A stretch of DNA of 64,000 nucleotides. Source: Aromatoleum tolulyticum. Its GTDB lineage: Bacteria; Pseudomonadota; Gammaproteobacteria; Burkholderiales; Rhodocyclaceae. Shown one piece after another: positions 28,822 to 38,501 of this stretch; the first letter of the stretch is position 1, and every line of letters begins with the position of its first letter. The stretch covers positions 42,559 to 106,558 of the forward strand of contig NZ_FTMD01000016.1 in the NCBI RefSeq assembly GCF_900156155.1, in the 5' to 3' direction. The notes under the pieces are model-generated. The model was not told the origin of the DNA and searched no databases. It saw only the letters and a list, made by a program, of their open reading frames with translations. The translations under genes were made by a program, and so were the position numbers.

Positions 28822-30702
28822 TCAGTGCAGCGCGACGTCACCGCCCGGCGAACGGCTCCACGGCGACTGAGCCTCCCATTCGTCGAACTGTTCGGTCGGG
28901 ATCGGCCGGCCGACGAAGTGGCCCTGCGCGGTGTCACAGTTCAACTCCAGGAGCCGGTCCCACAGCGCCTCGCTCTCCACGCCCTCGGCGACCACGCCCA
29001 GACCCAGGTTGTGCCCCAGTTCCACGGTCGAATGAACGATGACCGCGGAACCCGCGTTGGTCAGCATGCTGGTCACGAAGGAATGGTCGATCTTGAGTGA
29101 ATCGACCGGCAGCTTCTGCAGGTAGCTCAGGCTGGAATAGCCGATGCCGAAGTCGTCGATGAAGAGTTCGACGCCGAGATCCTTGAGCTGGACGAGCGTC
29201 TCCAGCGCGCCGGCCGGATCCTCCATCAGCGCGCTTTCGGTGAGTTCGAACTGCACCAGCTCGGGTGGCAGCGCCCAGGTTGCGAACAGGCCGCTGATGC
29301 GGTCGATCAGGCGCGGATCGCGCAGGTCCTGCGCCGACAGGTTCACCGACAGCGGCCGCTTGATCCCCTTTTCGTGCCACGCGTAGGACTGGCGGAAGGC
29401 GGCTTCGAGCACCCAGCGCGTCAGCGGCATGATCAGGCCGGCGTGTTCGGCGAGTGCGATGAATTCGCCCGTCGCGATCATGCCGTGCTGCGGGTGCTGC
29501 CAGCGCACCAGCGCCTCGGCACCGCAGATCTCGCTGCTGCGGATGGCGACCTTCGGCTGGCAGTACAGCAGCAGCTCGTTCTGGTCGATCGCGCTGCGCA
29601 GCTCGCTCATCAGCTCCAGCCGGCGCGTGCTCTCGCGGTCTTCGGTGCCCTTGTACAGCGTGTACTTGCACGCCGTCCTGCGCGCCTGCACTGCGGCGAT
29701 CTTCGCACGCCGCAGCAACGCCTCGGGCGTATTGCCATGCCCGGGGTATAGCGAGATGCCGATATGGGCGTGCGGATCCATCGCCAGCCCGGCAAAGATC
29801 ACCGGGTCGCACACCTCGCGCATCGCATGGTGCGCGACGCGCATCGCCGCTTCCGCGCTCGAGCGCGGCATGATGATCGCGAACTCGTCCTCGCCGACGC
29901 GCGCGACCGACTTGTTCGGGCCGGCGATGTGCTGCAGGCGCCCGGCCATCTCGACGATCAGATGGTCGCCCTCCTGATAGCCCAGCGTGTCGCTGATCTC
30001 CTGGAAGCGCCCGACCTTCAGCAGCAGCACTGCCATCGACTGGTTTTCCTGCTGCGCCTGCGCGATCTCCACGGCGAGCGTTTCGCCCACCGAGCTGCGG
30101 TTGGGCAGGTCGGTCAGCGCGTCGAAGTATGCCATGTGGCGGATCGTCTCCTCCGCCTCGCGGTGGCGCTCGCGCATGCGCAGCGTCGCGATGCCGAAGG
30201 CGAGATCGTCCGCCATCTCGGCCAGGAGCCCGGTCTCGCATTCATCGAAAGCATCGGGCTCGGTGGCGAAAATCGTCAGGTTGCCGATGGTTTCGCCCTT
30301 GATGATCAGCGGGAAGGCAGCGAGCGCCGCATACCCGCGCCTGAAGGACTCATTGAGCGATATCGGCAGCTGCACGTCGGGGATGTTGTGCAGGTCCTGG
30401 ATGACGACCGTCTTGCCGCTGCGGATCGCCGTGGCCGTCGGGCCGCGTGCGTCGGGCGTGTCGCCTTCGGCCCAGCTGAAGTGGCCGAGTGTCAGGAATC
30501 CCTCCTCGACGCCGTGGTGCGCCATCGGGCGGATGGTCCGTTCCTCGTCGTGCTCGGCGTAGCCGACCCACGCCATGCGGTAGCCGCCGAGCTCGACGAT
30601 CACCCGGCACATCTCCTGCAGCAGCGTTGCCTCGTCCTGCGCCCGCAACAACGTGCGGTTGCCCGCGCTCAGCGTGCGCAACGCGCGTTCGGCGTAGCTC
30701 AT
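28822..30702 (-). CDS. GAF-GGDEF-EAL protein with a degenerate GGDEF motif
   Basis: A 626-residue cyclic-di-GMP protein: GAF domain (about 20-165), GGDEF domain (about 190-350) and EAL domain (about 365-610). The GGDEF signature reads GEDEF (RVGEDEFAII), so cyclase activity is uncertain. The EAL domain keeps EALVRW, the NLSAQDL strand, DDFGIGYSS and the AEGVE segment, so it is probably an active phosphodiesterase. The GAF domain may sense a small ligand. The ATG at 30702 has a GAGGAGAG site. It is convergent with gdhA and follows no obvious operon partner. Confidence 0.9.
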   Translation of the reverse strand: MSYAERALRTLSAGNRTLLRAQDEATLLQEMCRVIVELGGYRMAWVGYAEHDEERTIRPMAHHGVEEGFLTLGHFSWAEGDTPDARGPTATAIRSGKTVVIQDLHNIPDVQLPISLNESFRRGYAALAAFPLIIKGETIGNLTIFATEPDAFDECETGLLAEMADDLAFGIATLRMRERHREAEETIRHMAYFDALTDLPNRSSVGETLAVEIAQAQQENQSMAVLLLKVGRFQEISDTLGYQEGDHLIVEMAGRLQHIAGPNKSVARVGEDEFAIIMPRSSAEAAMRVAHHAMREVCDPVIFAGLAMDPHAHIGISLYPGHGNTPEALLRRAKIAAVQARRTACKYTLYKGTEDRESTRRLELMSELRSAIDQNELLLYCQPKVAIRSSEICGAEALVRWQHPQHGMIATGEFIALAEHAGLIMPLTRWVLEAAFRQSYAWHEKGIKRPLSVNLSAQDLRDPRLIDRISGLFATWALPPELVQFELTESALMEDPAGALETLVQLKDLGVELFIDDFGIGYSSLSYLQKLPVDSLKIDHSFVTSMLTNAGSAVIVHSTVELGHNLGLGVVAEGVESEALWDRLLELNCDTAQGHFVGRPIPTEQFDEWEAQSPWSRSPGGDVALH

Positions 30703-30842
30703 GACGCTCTCCTCTGCGCTTGCACCGCAACGGCGTCCGTCGGCCCGATTGCCGTGCCGGCGGCGAGCGCTCGTGCCGGCGACAATTCATCCTAGTGCTC
30801 AGGGCAGGGCGGCGCAACGCTGCGCCGCCACGTCCGTCACGC

Positions 30843-31484
30843 TCAGGATGCGGTCGAGCGTGCCTTCAACGCGCCGATCACCACCGGCAGCAGCGACAGC
30901 ACGATGATGCCGACGATCACCAGCGTGAGGTTCTGCTTGATCCACGGCATGTTGCCGAACCAGTAGCCGGCAAGCGTCAGCGACACGACCCAGGCCACCG
31001 CACCGACGACGTTGAACAGCGTGAAGCGCGCGTAGCTCATGCTGCCGATGCCTGCGACGAAGGGCGCGAAGGTGCGGAACAGCGGCAGGAAACGCGAGAT
31101 CACCAGCGTCTTGCCGCCGTGTTTCTCGTAGAAGAGGTGCGTCTTCATCAGCGCCGCCTTGTTGAACAGGCGCGAGTTCTCCCAGTGGAAGACCCTGGGG
31201 CCGAAGTAGCGGCCGATCGAGTAGTTGATGGTGTTGCCGAGCACCGCGGCGGCCGTCAGCGTGAGGATCAGCAGCGAGATGTCCATGTTGCCCAGCGCCG
31301 CCAGCGCGCCGGCAATGAACAGCAGCGAGTCGCCGGGCAGGAAGGGCGTCACGACGAAGCCGGTCTCGCTGAAGATCACCGCGAACAGGATCGCGTAGAT
31401 CCAGATGCCGTAGGTGCTGACGAGCACTTCGAGGTGCTTGTCGAGGTGAAGGACGATGTCGAGCAGCGGGGCGAGGAATTCCAT
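30843..31484 (-). CDS. DedA-family inner membrane protein
   Basis: A 213-residue membrane protein with the DedA motifs FLPGDSLLFIAGALA and the later SRFLPLFRTFAPFVAG stretch, which form the two re-entrant regions and the conserved Arg. Five or six hydrophobic segments are visible. DedA proteins act as lipid scramblases or transporters, with undecaprenyl phosphate recycling shown for some members; this one cannot be assigned further. The start at 31484 lacks a strong ribosome site. It is divergent from the sensor kinase at 31743. Confidence 0.92.
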   Translation of the reverse strand: MEFLAPLLDIVLHLDKHLEVLVSTYGIWIYAILFAVIFSETGFVVTPFLPGDSLLFIAGALAALGNMDISLLILTLTAAAVLGNTINYSIGRYFGPRVFHWENSRLFNKAALMKTHLFYEKHGGKTLVISRFLPLFRTFAPFVAGIGSMSYARFTLFNVVGAVAWVVSLTLAGYWFGNMPWIKQNLTLVIVGIIVLSLLPVVIGALKARSTAS

Positions 31485-31742
31485 GGACGGATGCGCAGGT
31501 GGGAAAGGCCGGAATTCTACCCGACCCCCGGGCCGGCGACCGGAATGCCGGGCGGCGACGTCGCGGACGGATAGCGGGAGCGAACATTCTGGTGGGCGAT
31601 TGTTGCAGGAACCGCCACGATGAATTGTTTGTTTCAAACTTGCCGAGCGCGGCGCTGCCTTCTATAGTCCGCCCGCACCGGCGGGCCGTGACCGATGATC
31701 GGGTCGGAAGGGGCGTGCCGGCCTTATCGCGGGAAATTCCGG

Positions 31743-33767
31743 ATGTCAGGCCTGTTACGCAAGTTCTGGATCGAGCCGCCCGTGCGCGCGGTGATGCTGC
31801 TGACCGCGCTGATGCTGGCGGTGCTGGCCGGCGGCACCGCATTCCTGCTCTACGACATGCGCCAGCGCGAGATCGAATACGCGCGCAGCGAGATCTCGAC
31901 CCTCAGCCGCATCCTCGCGGAGCAGACCGCGCGCACGCTCGACGGCGTCGTGATGGCGCTGCGCGGCGCCCAGGAAAGGCTCTCCGACAACATCGGGATG
32001 CAGCTCGAACTCGACAGCTTCCCCGTCCAGGCGCTCCTCAAGGCCCGCGCCGAAGGGCTGCCGCAGTACTCGTCGATGTTCGTCGTCAATGCCAGCGGGG
32101 TCGTCATGAATTCGACCCTGCTCGGCACCCGTCCCGGCTTCAACGAAGCGGACCGCGACTACTTCGCGCGTCTCGTGCGCAAGGACGAAGGGATCTTCAT
32201 CAGCCAGATGTACCGCCGCCGCTTCGACGGTGAGTGGACCTTCTACCTCAGCGCGCGGCTCGTCGATGCCGGCGGCAATTTCCGCGGCGTCGTCGCTTCG
32301 GCGGTCGTCGCGAACTATTTCGAATCGTTCTACCGCCGGCTCGACCTGCGCTTCGGCAAGCAGATCCAGCTGATCAACGCGCGCGGCAACCTGGTCGCGA
32401 GCTTCCCCAGCGACATGGACAAGGTCGATCAGCCCGTCGCGGGTTTGCCTACGCTCACCGAGAAGGCGGCCGACCCGAACGGCACGATCCGCGTTACCGA
32501 GACCCTGGCCGGCGAGAACCGCTTCGTCGCCTACCATCGCGTGCCGCGCTATCCCTTCCTGATCGGCGTCGCCGTGGATCAGGACTCGGCGCTGGTGTCC
32601 TGGCCGATGACCGCACGTCCCATCGTTGCGGGCGCCGGCATCGTCGCCGCGCTGCTGCTGGCGGCCTCCTGCGGTGTCGCGTGGAGCATGCGCCGGCGTG
32701 CGCTGATGGCGAGCGCGCTGCAGCACAGCGAAGAGCGCCTGCGCGAGATGGTCGAGTCGGTGATGGACGCGATCGTCACCATCGACGAGGACCTGTCCGT
32801 GGTGCTGTTCAACCGCGCGGCCGAGCAGATGTTCGGCGTCCGTGCCGACGACACGATCGGCAAGCCCTTCGACCGCCTCCTCGGGAGCGAGTCGCGCGGC
32901 GCCTATCACGCCATCGTCGGGCGGCGGCGCAATTCGGGCGAACCGCGGCATGCGCGCCGCGGCCGCGCCGAACTCACTGCCCGCCACGCCGACGGCCGCG
33001 AATTCCCCGCCGACGCTACCTTTTCCTCCACCGAGACCCAGGGGCAGCGGTTCCTCACCGTGGTGCTGCGCGACCTGACCGAGCGCAAGCGCATCGAAAC
33101 CCATCTGCGCGAAACCAATCGCCAGCTGCAGGAACTGTCCACGGCGCTGCAGCGGGTGCGCGAGGACGAACGGGCCGGCATCGCGCGCGAAATGCACGAC
33201 GAACTCGGGCAGCGGCTCACCGCGATCAAGCTCGAACTCTCCTGGCTGGGCGGCCGCCTGCCGGGCGAACGCGCCGACCTGCAGGACAAGGTGGGCGTGA
33301 TCAAGGAGCAGCTCAACCAGACGATCGCCTCGGTGCGGCGCATCACCTACGAGCTGCGGCCGCTGATCCTCGACGACCTGGGCCTGCGCGCCGCGATCTC
33401 GTGGCTCACGGACGATTTCTCCAAACGGACCAACATCGAACTGGTGCTGGATCTGGACGACGACGAACCCGAGCGGGGCAGCGCCGAGGCGACGACGCTG
33501 TTCCGCGTGCTGCAGGAATCCCTCACCAACGTCACGAAGTACGCGCAGGCGAGTACCGTATGGGTGGCGTGCCGGCGCGACGGCAGCGACTGGCGCCTGA
33601 CGGTACGCGACGACGGCATCGGCTTCGTGCTCGATGCGGCGAATCAGGCGGGATTCGGCCTGCTCGGCATGCGCGAGCGCATCCGCCTGGTGCAGGGAAC
33701 CTTCGTGATCCACTCCACGCCCGGCGACGGCACGACGATCGACGTCACCGTCCCGGCCCGGCAATGA
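31743..33767 (+). CDS. Membrane sensor histidine kinase, HisKA_3 (NarX/UhpB) type
   Basis: A 674-residue kinase. A transmembrane helix (about 15-37), a large periplasmic dCache-like region (to about 290) and a second helix are followed by a PAS domain (about 330-450), a coiled coil, the HisKA_3 dimerisation domain (GIAREMHDELGQRLTAIKLE holds the phosphoacceptor His) and a C-terminal ATPase (FGLLGMRER). There is no HAMP domain. It is followed 10 bases later by its NarL-type regulator, and the pair precedes the cytochrome genes, so they may control them. An upstream ATG at 31695 is an alternative start. Confidence 0.92.
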   Translation: MSGLLRKFWIEPPVRAVMLLTALMLAVLAGGTAFLLYDMRQREIEYARSEISTLSRILAEQTARTLDGVVMALRGAQERLSDNIGMQLELDSFPVQALLKARAEGLPQYSSMFVVNASGVVMNSTLLGTRPGFNEADRDYFARLVRKDEGIFISQMYRRRFDGEWTFYLSARLVDAGGNFRGVVASAVVANYFESFYRRLDLRFGKQIQLINARGNLVASFPSDMDKVDQPVAGLPTLTEKAADPNGTIRVTETLAGENRFVAYHRVPRYPFLIGVAVDQDSALVSWPMTARPIVAGAGIVAALLLAASCGVAWSMRRRALMASALQHSEERLREMVESVMDAIVTIDEDLSVVLFNRAAEQMFGVRADDTIGKPFDRLLGSESRGAYHAIVGRRRNSGEPRHARRGRAELTARHADGREFPADATFSSTETQGQRFLTVVLRDLTERKRIETHLRETNRQLQELSTALQRVREDERAGIAREMHDELGQRLTAIKLELSWLGGRLPGERADLQDKVGVIKEQLNQTIASVRRITYELRPLILDDLGLRAAISWLTDDFSKRTNIELVLDLDDDEPERGSAEATTLFRVLQESLTNVTKYAQASTVWVACRRDGSDWRLTVRDDGIGFVLDAANQAGFGLLGMRERIRLVQGTFVIHSTPGDGTTIDVTVPARQ

Positions 33768-33777
33768 GGCAGGCAAG

Positions 33778-34428
33778 ATGGAAAAACTCAGGGTACTGCT
33801 CGCCGACGACCACGCGATCATCCGCGACGGCCTGAAGCAGATCCTCGCCGACACGGAAGACCTTGCGGTGTGCGGCGAGGCGGCCAACGGCAACGAGGCG
33901 CTGCTGCTCGTGCGCGAGCAGGAGTGGGACGTCATCGTGCTCGACATCTCGATGCCCGGGCGCAGCGGCCTCGATCTCATCCGCCTGATCCGCGACGAGA
34001 AGCCCAAGCTCCCCATCCTGATCCTGAGCATGCACCACGAGGAGCAGTACGCCGTGCGTGCGCTGCACGCCGGAGCGTCGGGCTACCTGACCAAGGAGAG
34101 CGACGCCGAGCTGCTCGTACAAGCGATCCGCCGCGTCGCGCATGGCGGCGTGTACGTGAGCGACACCGTCGCCCAGTTGATCGCGCGCGGCCTCATGCCC
34201 GCCGCGAACGAGCTGCCGCACACCACCCTGTCGGACCGCGAATACCAGATCTTCCACCGACTCGTGCTCGGGCAGGGCCTCACCGACATTGCCAACGAGC
34301 TGTCGCTCAGCGTCAAGACCATCAGCACGCACAAGACGCGCATCCTGCAGAAGATGTCGATGACGAATACGTCCGAGCTGATCCGCTATGCGGTCGCGCA
34401 CCACCTGGTGAAGTCGACCGACGTGTAA
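33778..34428 (+). CDS. NarL/FixJ-family response regulator
   Basis: A 216-residue regulator with receiver domain (phosphoacceptor D56 in VIVLDISMPG; KES motif later) and a LuxR-type HTH (LTDIANELSLSVKTISTHK, about 163-182). It belongs to the upstream kinase. A palindrome TAGGAA-TT-TTCCTA at 34583-34596 in the following gap is a candidate binding site ahead of the cytochrome operon. Otherwise the 290-base gap to the cytochrome gene shows no recognised element. Confidence 0.93.
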   Translation: MEKLRVLLADDHAIIRDGLKQILADTEDLAVCGEAANGNEALLLVREQEWDVIVLDISMPGRSGLDLIRLIRDEKPKLPILILSMHHEEQYAVRALHAGASGYLTKESDAELLVQAIRRVAHGGVYVSDTVAQLIARGLMPAANELPHTTLSDREYQIFHRLVLGQGLTDIANELSLSVKTISTHKTRILQKMSMTNTSELIRYAVAHHLVKSTDV

Positions 34429-34582
34429 GTCCGCGCCGCACCCGCGCGGCGCCTTCCGCTTCCCCTCTCCCGCCTCGTTTCCGGCCCCGCCGGGCCCCTG
34501 CGCCGCGCCGCGAAGGCCGCGGCATGCCCGCGCGCGCCCGGCGCTTGCACCGCATCGGCCGCGATCGCGGGCTGCGCGGCAT

Positions 34583-34596
34583 TAGGAATTTTCCTA
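34583..34596. promoter_or_regulatory. Palindrome TAGGAATTTTCCTA ahead of the cytochrome operon
   Basis: A 6-bp arm pair (TAGGAA/TTCCTA) with a two-base centre, 124 bases before the monohaem cytochrome ATG and 155 bases after the NarL-type regulator. Symmetric sites of this size are usual for NarL/LuxR dimers. It is an AT-rich island in GC-rich surroundings. Confidence 0.5.
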
Positions 34597-34719
34597 CACG
34601 CAATTTAAACCCTGTCCGATATGTGGTTTTGCGCGGATTCGTGAAAATTTCGTCACGTCGGATCGCGTCCCCAACTGCGGTCGCTACGACGAAAGTCCAG
34701 CTTCAACAGGAGAGTTCAA

Positions 34720-35067
34720 ATGCAATTCCGTCTCAACCGCGTGTCGCTGCTCGTTGCCGCCACCGCCGCGATCCTCGCCTCGTCCTCGTCGTACGCCGTG
34801 GATGCCGACGCCGCCAAGGCGCTCGCGAAGGACAACGACTGCTTCAAGTGCCACGCCATCGACAAGACCAAGAAAGGCCCTGCGTACAAGAAGATCGCCG
34901 CCAAGTACAAGGGCAAGGAAGCGGAAGGCTTCGAGAAGATGAAGAAGAACATCACCACCGGCCCGAAGGTGAAGCTCGAGGACGGCACCGAAGAAGAGCA
35001 CAAGATCATCAACACCAAGAACGAGGCCGAGATCAAGAACCTCATGGAATGGATCCTTTCGCAGTAA
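34720..35067 (+). CDS. Periplasmic monohaem c-type cytochrome
   Basis: A 115-residue protein with a signal peptide (cleavage after SSSYA, near residue 26) and one haem site C41-F-K-C44-H45. The fold region matches class I cytochromes of the c5/c551 type (GPAYKKIAAKYKG, C-terminal WILSQ). The loop that normally supplies the axial Met (xMPP) instead reads EDGTEEEHKII, so H94 may take its place, giving bis-His coordination; M74 is the only other candidate. It is the first gene of the multihaem operon and resembles MtoD-type shuttles in position. Confidence 0.88.
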   Translation: MQFRLNRVSLLVAATAAILASSSSYAVDADAAKALAKDNDCFKCHAIDKTKKGPAYKKIAAKYKGKEAEGFEKMKKNITTGPKVKLEDGTEEEHKIINTKNEAEIKNLMEWILSQ

Positions 35068-35136
35068 GCAGCGTGGCCTGAATCGCACCGCCCGGTCGGG
35101 CGGTGCGGCAATGACGTTTGGAAACAAGGGGGTAAC

Positions 35137-36141
35137 ATGAGAAAAATACGAAGCTTGCTTGCAGTGCTGGCCTGTATCGGCAGCGTCTGCTCCGGGGCGG
35201 TGTTCGCCGCGGATGCGCCGAAGGAGGCGCCCAAGGACATCGTCCTCGCCGGTGATGCCAAATGCACGTCCTGTCACGACGAGGCGGATGCCCCCGGCGT
35301 GCTGCACATCGGCAAGACCAAGCACGGCACGCGCGCCGACGGCCGCACGCCCACCTGTACCGATTGTCACGGCGACAGCGACAAGCACGTGACTTACAAG
35401 GGCAGCGACAAGCCGCCCAAGCCCGACCGCACCTTCGACAAGCAGTCCGCGACCCCCGTTGCCGAGCGCAACGCCGCCTGCCTGTCCTGTCACCAGACCG
35501 ATCCCAAGCGTCACCTGTGGGCCGGCAGCACGCACGAGCGCCGCGACGTCGCCTGCAGTTCGTGTCACGACACGCACACCGCCGACGACAAGGTCCGCGA
35601 CAAGCGCACCCAGGCCGAAGTGTGCTTCGCCTGCCACAAGGAGCAGCGCGCGCAGGTCAACCGTCCGTCGCACCACCCCATCCCCGAAGGCAAGATGGCC
35701 TGCTCGGACTGCCACAACCCGCACGGCACCACCGGTCCGAAACTGCTCGTGAAGGACAGCACCAACGCGACCTGCTACACCTGCCACGCGGAGAAGCGCG
35801 GCCCCTTCGTGCATAACCATGCGCCGGTCACCGAAGACTGCGCCAACTGCCACAACCCGCACGGCACCGTCGCCGACGCGATGCTCAAGACCCGTCCGCC
35901 CTTCCTGTGCCAGCAGTGCCATGACCCCGCCAACCACCTCGGCACGATTCCGGGTGTCGCGGCGAACACCGATCTCAGCCGCACCGTCAATGGTCTCGCG
36001 ACCGGCTCTCCGGCGGTTCAGAACAACGGTCTCAATTCCGTTGGCGTCACTCAGGCGCGCGGCTGCCTGAATTGCCATACCGAGATCCATGGCAGCAACA
36101 GTCCGGCGAACGCCTCCAAGGCGTTGCGCTTCTGGCGTTAA
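35137..36141 (+). CDS. Decahaem c-type cytochrome, MtrA/PioA/MtoA (DmsE) family
   Basis: A 334-residue periplasmic protein with a signal peptide (VFA|ADAP) and exactly ten CXXCH haem sites: CTSCH, CTDCH, CLSCH, CSSCH, CFACH, CSDCH, CYTCH, CANCH, CQQCH, CLNCH. Proteins of this family plug into an MtrB-type porin and carry electrons across the outer membrane. The paired CXXCHNPHGT repeats are typical. It is followed 18 bases later by the porin. Direction (iron oxidation as in Pio/Mto or metal reduction as in Mtr) cannot be read from the sequence. Confidence 0.95.
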   Translation: MRKIRSLLAVLACIGSVCSGAVFAADAPKEAPKDIVLAGDAKCTSCHDEADAPGVLHIGKTKHGTRADGRTPTCTDCHGDSDKHVTYKGSDKPPKPDRTFDKQSATPVAERNAACLSCHQTDPKRHLWAGSTHERRDVACSSCHDTHTADDKVRDKRTQAEVCFACHKEQRAQVNRPSHHPIPEGKMACSDCHNPHGTTGPKLLVKDSTNATCYTCHAEKRGPFVHNHAPVTEDCANCHNPHGTVADAMLKTRPPFLCQQCHDPANHLGTIPGVAANTDLSRTVNGLATGSPAVQNNGLNSVGVTQARGCLNCHTEIHGSNSPANASKALRFWR

Positions 36142-36159
36142 GAGTCAGGGAGAGAAACC

Positions 36160-38319
36160 ATGCACAACAATCGCGTTTTCAAGCGGACCGTGCTCGCGCT
36201 GGCCGTGTCGATGGCCTTCCCCGTCTCGTCCGCCATCGCCCAGGAAGACGTCGCGGAGCTGATCAGCCCGAACGTCGCGGAAGCAGGCGTCAAGCTGCAA
36301 TATCTCGACGACGTCAATCCGCTCTACCGGCAGTACAACGGCATCAATGATGACGGCGTTAATGCGAGTGCCGACGTCAAGATCATCCAGCGCTCCGATG
36401 CGGGCCGCTGGCTGCGCATCGAGGGCCGCGACCTCGGCCTGCGCACGCAGGAATTCGGTGCGTCGCTGGAGCAGCAGGGCGACTGGAAAGTCGGCATCGA
36501 CTACAACCAGATCCCGCGCTTCGCTCCCTTCGTGGTGTTTACGCCGGTGACCGGCATCGGCCACGACACGCTCAACCTCGGTACGCGCATCGACGACAAG
36601 GACCTCAAAACCGAGCGCACCGCGACCTCGCTGACCGCCACCAAGTTCATCAGCAAGAATCTGCAGGCGAACGTCACGTTCAAGAACGAGGACAAGAAGG
36701 GCGAGCGCCTGTTCGGATCGAACGGCAACGTCGGCGGCTTCCTCGGCCAGCTGTTCACGCCCGAGCCGATCGACTCCAACCACAAGCAGATCGAGGCCTC
36801 GATCGACTATGCCACCGAGAAGTTCTACGTCTCGGGCGGGTATTACGGCAGCTTCTTCGAGAACAAGGCGGGCAAGGGGCTGTTCGTCAATTACGGCACC
36901 ACCGGTGGTGCCGGCAACCCCGTTGCGGTGCAGGGCTCGCCGACGCAGATGAGCCCGCTGTCGCTCGCGCCGGACAACCAGGCGCACCAGTTCCACATTG
37001 CCGGCGGCTACAACTGGAGCCGCGACACGCGCGCGAACCTGAAGATCAGCAAGACCTTCGCGACGCAGGACGACAGCTTCCTGCCGAATTCCGCGCGCGT
37101 GCCGTACTACGCGGGCATGAAGCGCTCGGACCTGGGCGGCAAGGTCGATACGACCAACGTGTTCGGGTCGCTGACGTCGCGTGTCACGGACAAGCTCAAC
37201 CTGCTGGCATCGTGGGCGTACGAGGATCGCGACGACCGCACGCCGCAGGTCGACTACCTGGTCGACGTGGGCCACGGCGGCGCGATCCTGCAGAACAATC
37301 CCGAGTCGCAGAAGACGCACCGCGGCAAGTTCGAGGCGAGCTACCGCCTGCCGCGGGGCTTCAACCTCACCGCCGGCTACGACTATGACTTCAAGAAGTA
37401 CGAAGGCATGGACGAACTGTTCCGCGACGAGATCACCGAGAACACCTACCGGGTCGATGTACGCAAGTCCCTCGGTGACACGGTCAACGGCAGCCTGATG
37501 TTCGCACACAGCGAGCGCGACGGCTCGAGCTGGGGCACCACGCCGAACCTGGTGAATGACGGTACCCACGCGGTCGGCCTGCACTGGACCGCGCCGACCC
37601 AGTTCTCCGACCGCGAGCGCGACAAGCTCAAGCTGATGGTCGACTGGATGCCCATCGACCCGCTGTCGGTGCAGTTCGCCTATGAGTATGCGCTGGACGA
37701 CTACAAGACGCGCATCTTCGACATGGGCCTGAACGAGGGCCGCTCGGAACTGTTCTCGCTCGACGCGTCGTACCGCTTTAATGACCGTTGGAAGGCGAAC
37801 ATGTGGTATTCGCACAGCACCAACGACATCGAGCAGAATTCGCTCAACAGCACCTTCGGTTCCCTGTGCAACGGCACTTCGGTCCGTAACACCTGCGTGC
37901 CGTGGGGTGCCGACCTCGAGCTGAGTTCCAATGCGTTCGGCGCCGGGTTCGACGGGCAGATCAGTTCGAAGCTGTCGGTCGGCGGGCAGTACCTCTACAG
38001 CCGCGACGTGAACAAGTACGACATCTCCTACGCGGACGAGGGGGCATTCGCGTCGCCCCGCGTGGGCCCGGGATTCTCGTCGATCCGCCAGGGCGCGGGA
38101 ATTCTTCCCGACACCGAGTACACGCTGAATACCCTGCGGCTGTTCGCGAAGTACGCAGTGACCAAGGCCACGGCTATTCGTTTAGACTATGTCTGGGACC
38201 GGCGCGAGCTGGACGACTACACGTGGTCGAGCTGGACCTACTCGGACGGGACGAAGGTCCTCGTGAATCCTGATCAGATAACGCGCGTGATTGCGGTGAC
38301 GCTCTCGCACGCATTCTGA
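36160..38319 (+). CDS. MtrB/PioB-family outer-membrane beta-barrel porin
   Basis: A 719-residue outer-membrane protein with a signal peptide (SSAIA|QED). The rest is made of alternating strands with aromatic girdles, ending in Phe (SHAF), the usual barrel terminus. MtrB-type porins sheath the decahaem cytochrome, letting electrons pass the outer membrane. One extracellular-type loop holds a C-x8-C pair (CNGTSVRNTC); the N-terminal CxxC found in some MtrB proteins is not visible. It ends just before a short hairpin at 38336. Confidence 0.9.
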   Translation: MHNNRVFKRTVLALAVSMAFPVSSAIAQEDVAELISPNVAEAGVKLQYLDDVNPLYRQYNGINDDGVNASADVKIIQRSDAGRWLRIEGRDLGLRTQEFGASLEQQGDWKVGIDYNQIPRFAPFVVFTPVTGIGHDTLNLGTRIDDKDLKTERTATSLTATKFISKNLQANVTFKNEDKKGERLFGSNGNVGGFLGQLFTPEPIDSNHKQIEASIDYATEKFYVSGGYYGSFFENKAGKGLFVNYGTTGGAGNPVAVQGSPTQMSPLSLAPDNQAHQFHIAGGYNWSRDTRANLKISKTFATQDDSFLPNSARVPYYAGMKRSDLGGKVDTTNVFGSLTSRVTDKLNLLASWAYEDRDDRTPQVDYLVDVGHGGAILQNNPESQKTHRGKFEASYRLPRGFNLTAGYDYDFKKYEGMDELFRDEITENTYRVDVRKSLGDTVNGSLMFAHSERDGSSWGTTPNLVNDGTHAVGLHWTAPTQFSDRERDKLKLMVDWMPIDPLSVQFAYEYALDDYKTRIFDMGLNEGRSELFSLDASYRFNDRWKANMWYSHSTNDIEQNSLNSTFGSLCNGTSVRNTCVPWGADLELSSNAFGAGFDGQISSKLSVGGQYLYSRDVNKYDISYADEGAFASPRVGPGFSSIRQGAGILPDTEYTLNTLRLFAKYAVTKATAIRLDYVWDRRELDDYTWSSWTYSDGTKVLVNPDQITRVIAVTLSHAF

Positions 38320-38335
38320 TTCACGGCAGCAACGG

Positions 38336-38355
38336 CCGGGCCGCAGGCGGCCCGG
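38336..38355 (+). other. Hairpin between the porin and the cytochrome b gene
   Basis: CCGGGCCGC (38336-38344) pairs with GCGGCCCGG (38347-38355) around an AG centre; the innermost pairs will open. Only TTT follows, so it is at best a weak terminator. It may reduce readthrough or protect the upstream message. A T9 tract at 38450-38458 follows later. Confidence 0.5.
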
Positions 38356-38501
38356 TTTCGTCCGGGGACAGGAAGTCGCCGGGCAGGGGGCCCACGAGCA
38401 CATATGACGCTTGCGCGTCTGACGATTGGCGTGCGACGTGCCGGCCCCCTTTTTTTTTGTGTGTGGCGCGCTGGCTGCGCCGCGAAAAGGGGAGCATCAA
38501 C

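Noticed and set aside
38450..38458. T9 tract as a terminator before the multihaem cytochrome gene
   Set aside because: The nearest stem (GGCGTG/CGTGCC) needs two G-U pairs and is seven bases from the T tract. The following gene starts at 38502 and appears to be part of the same functional unit.
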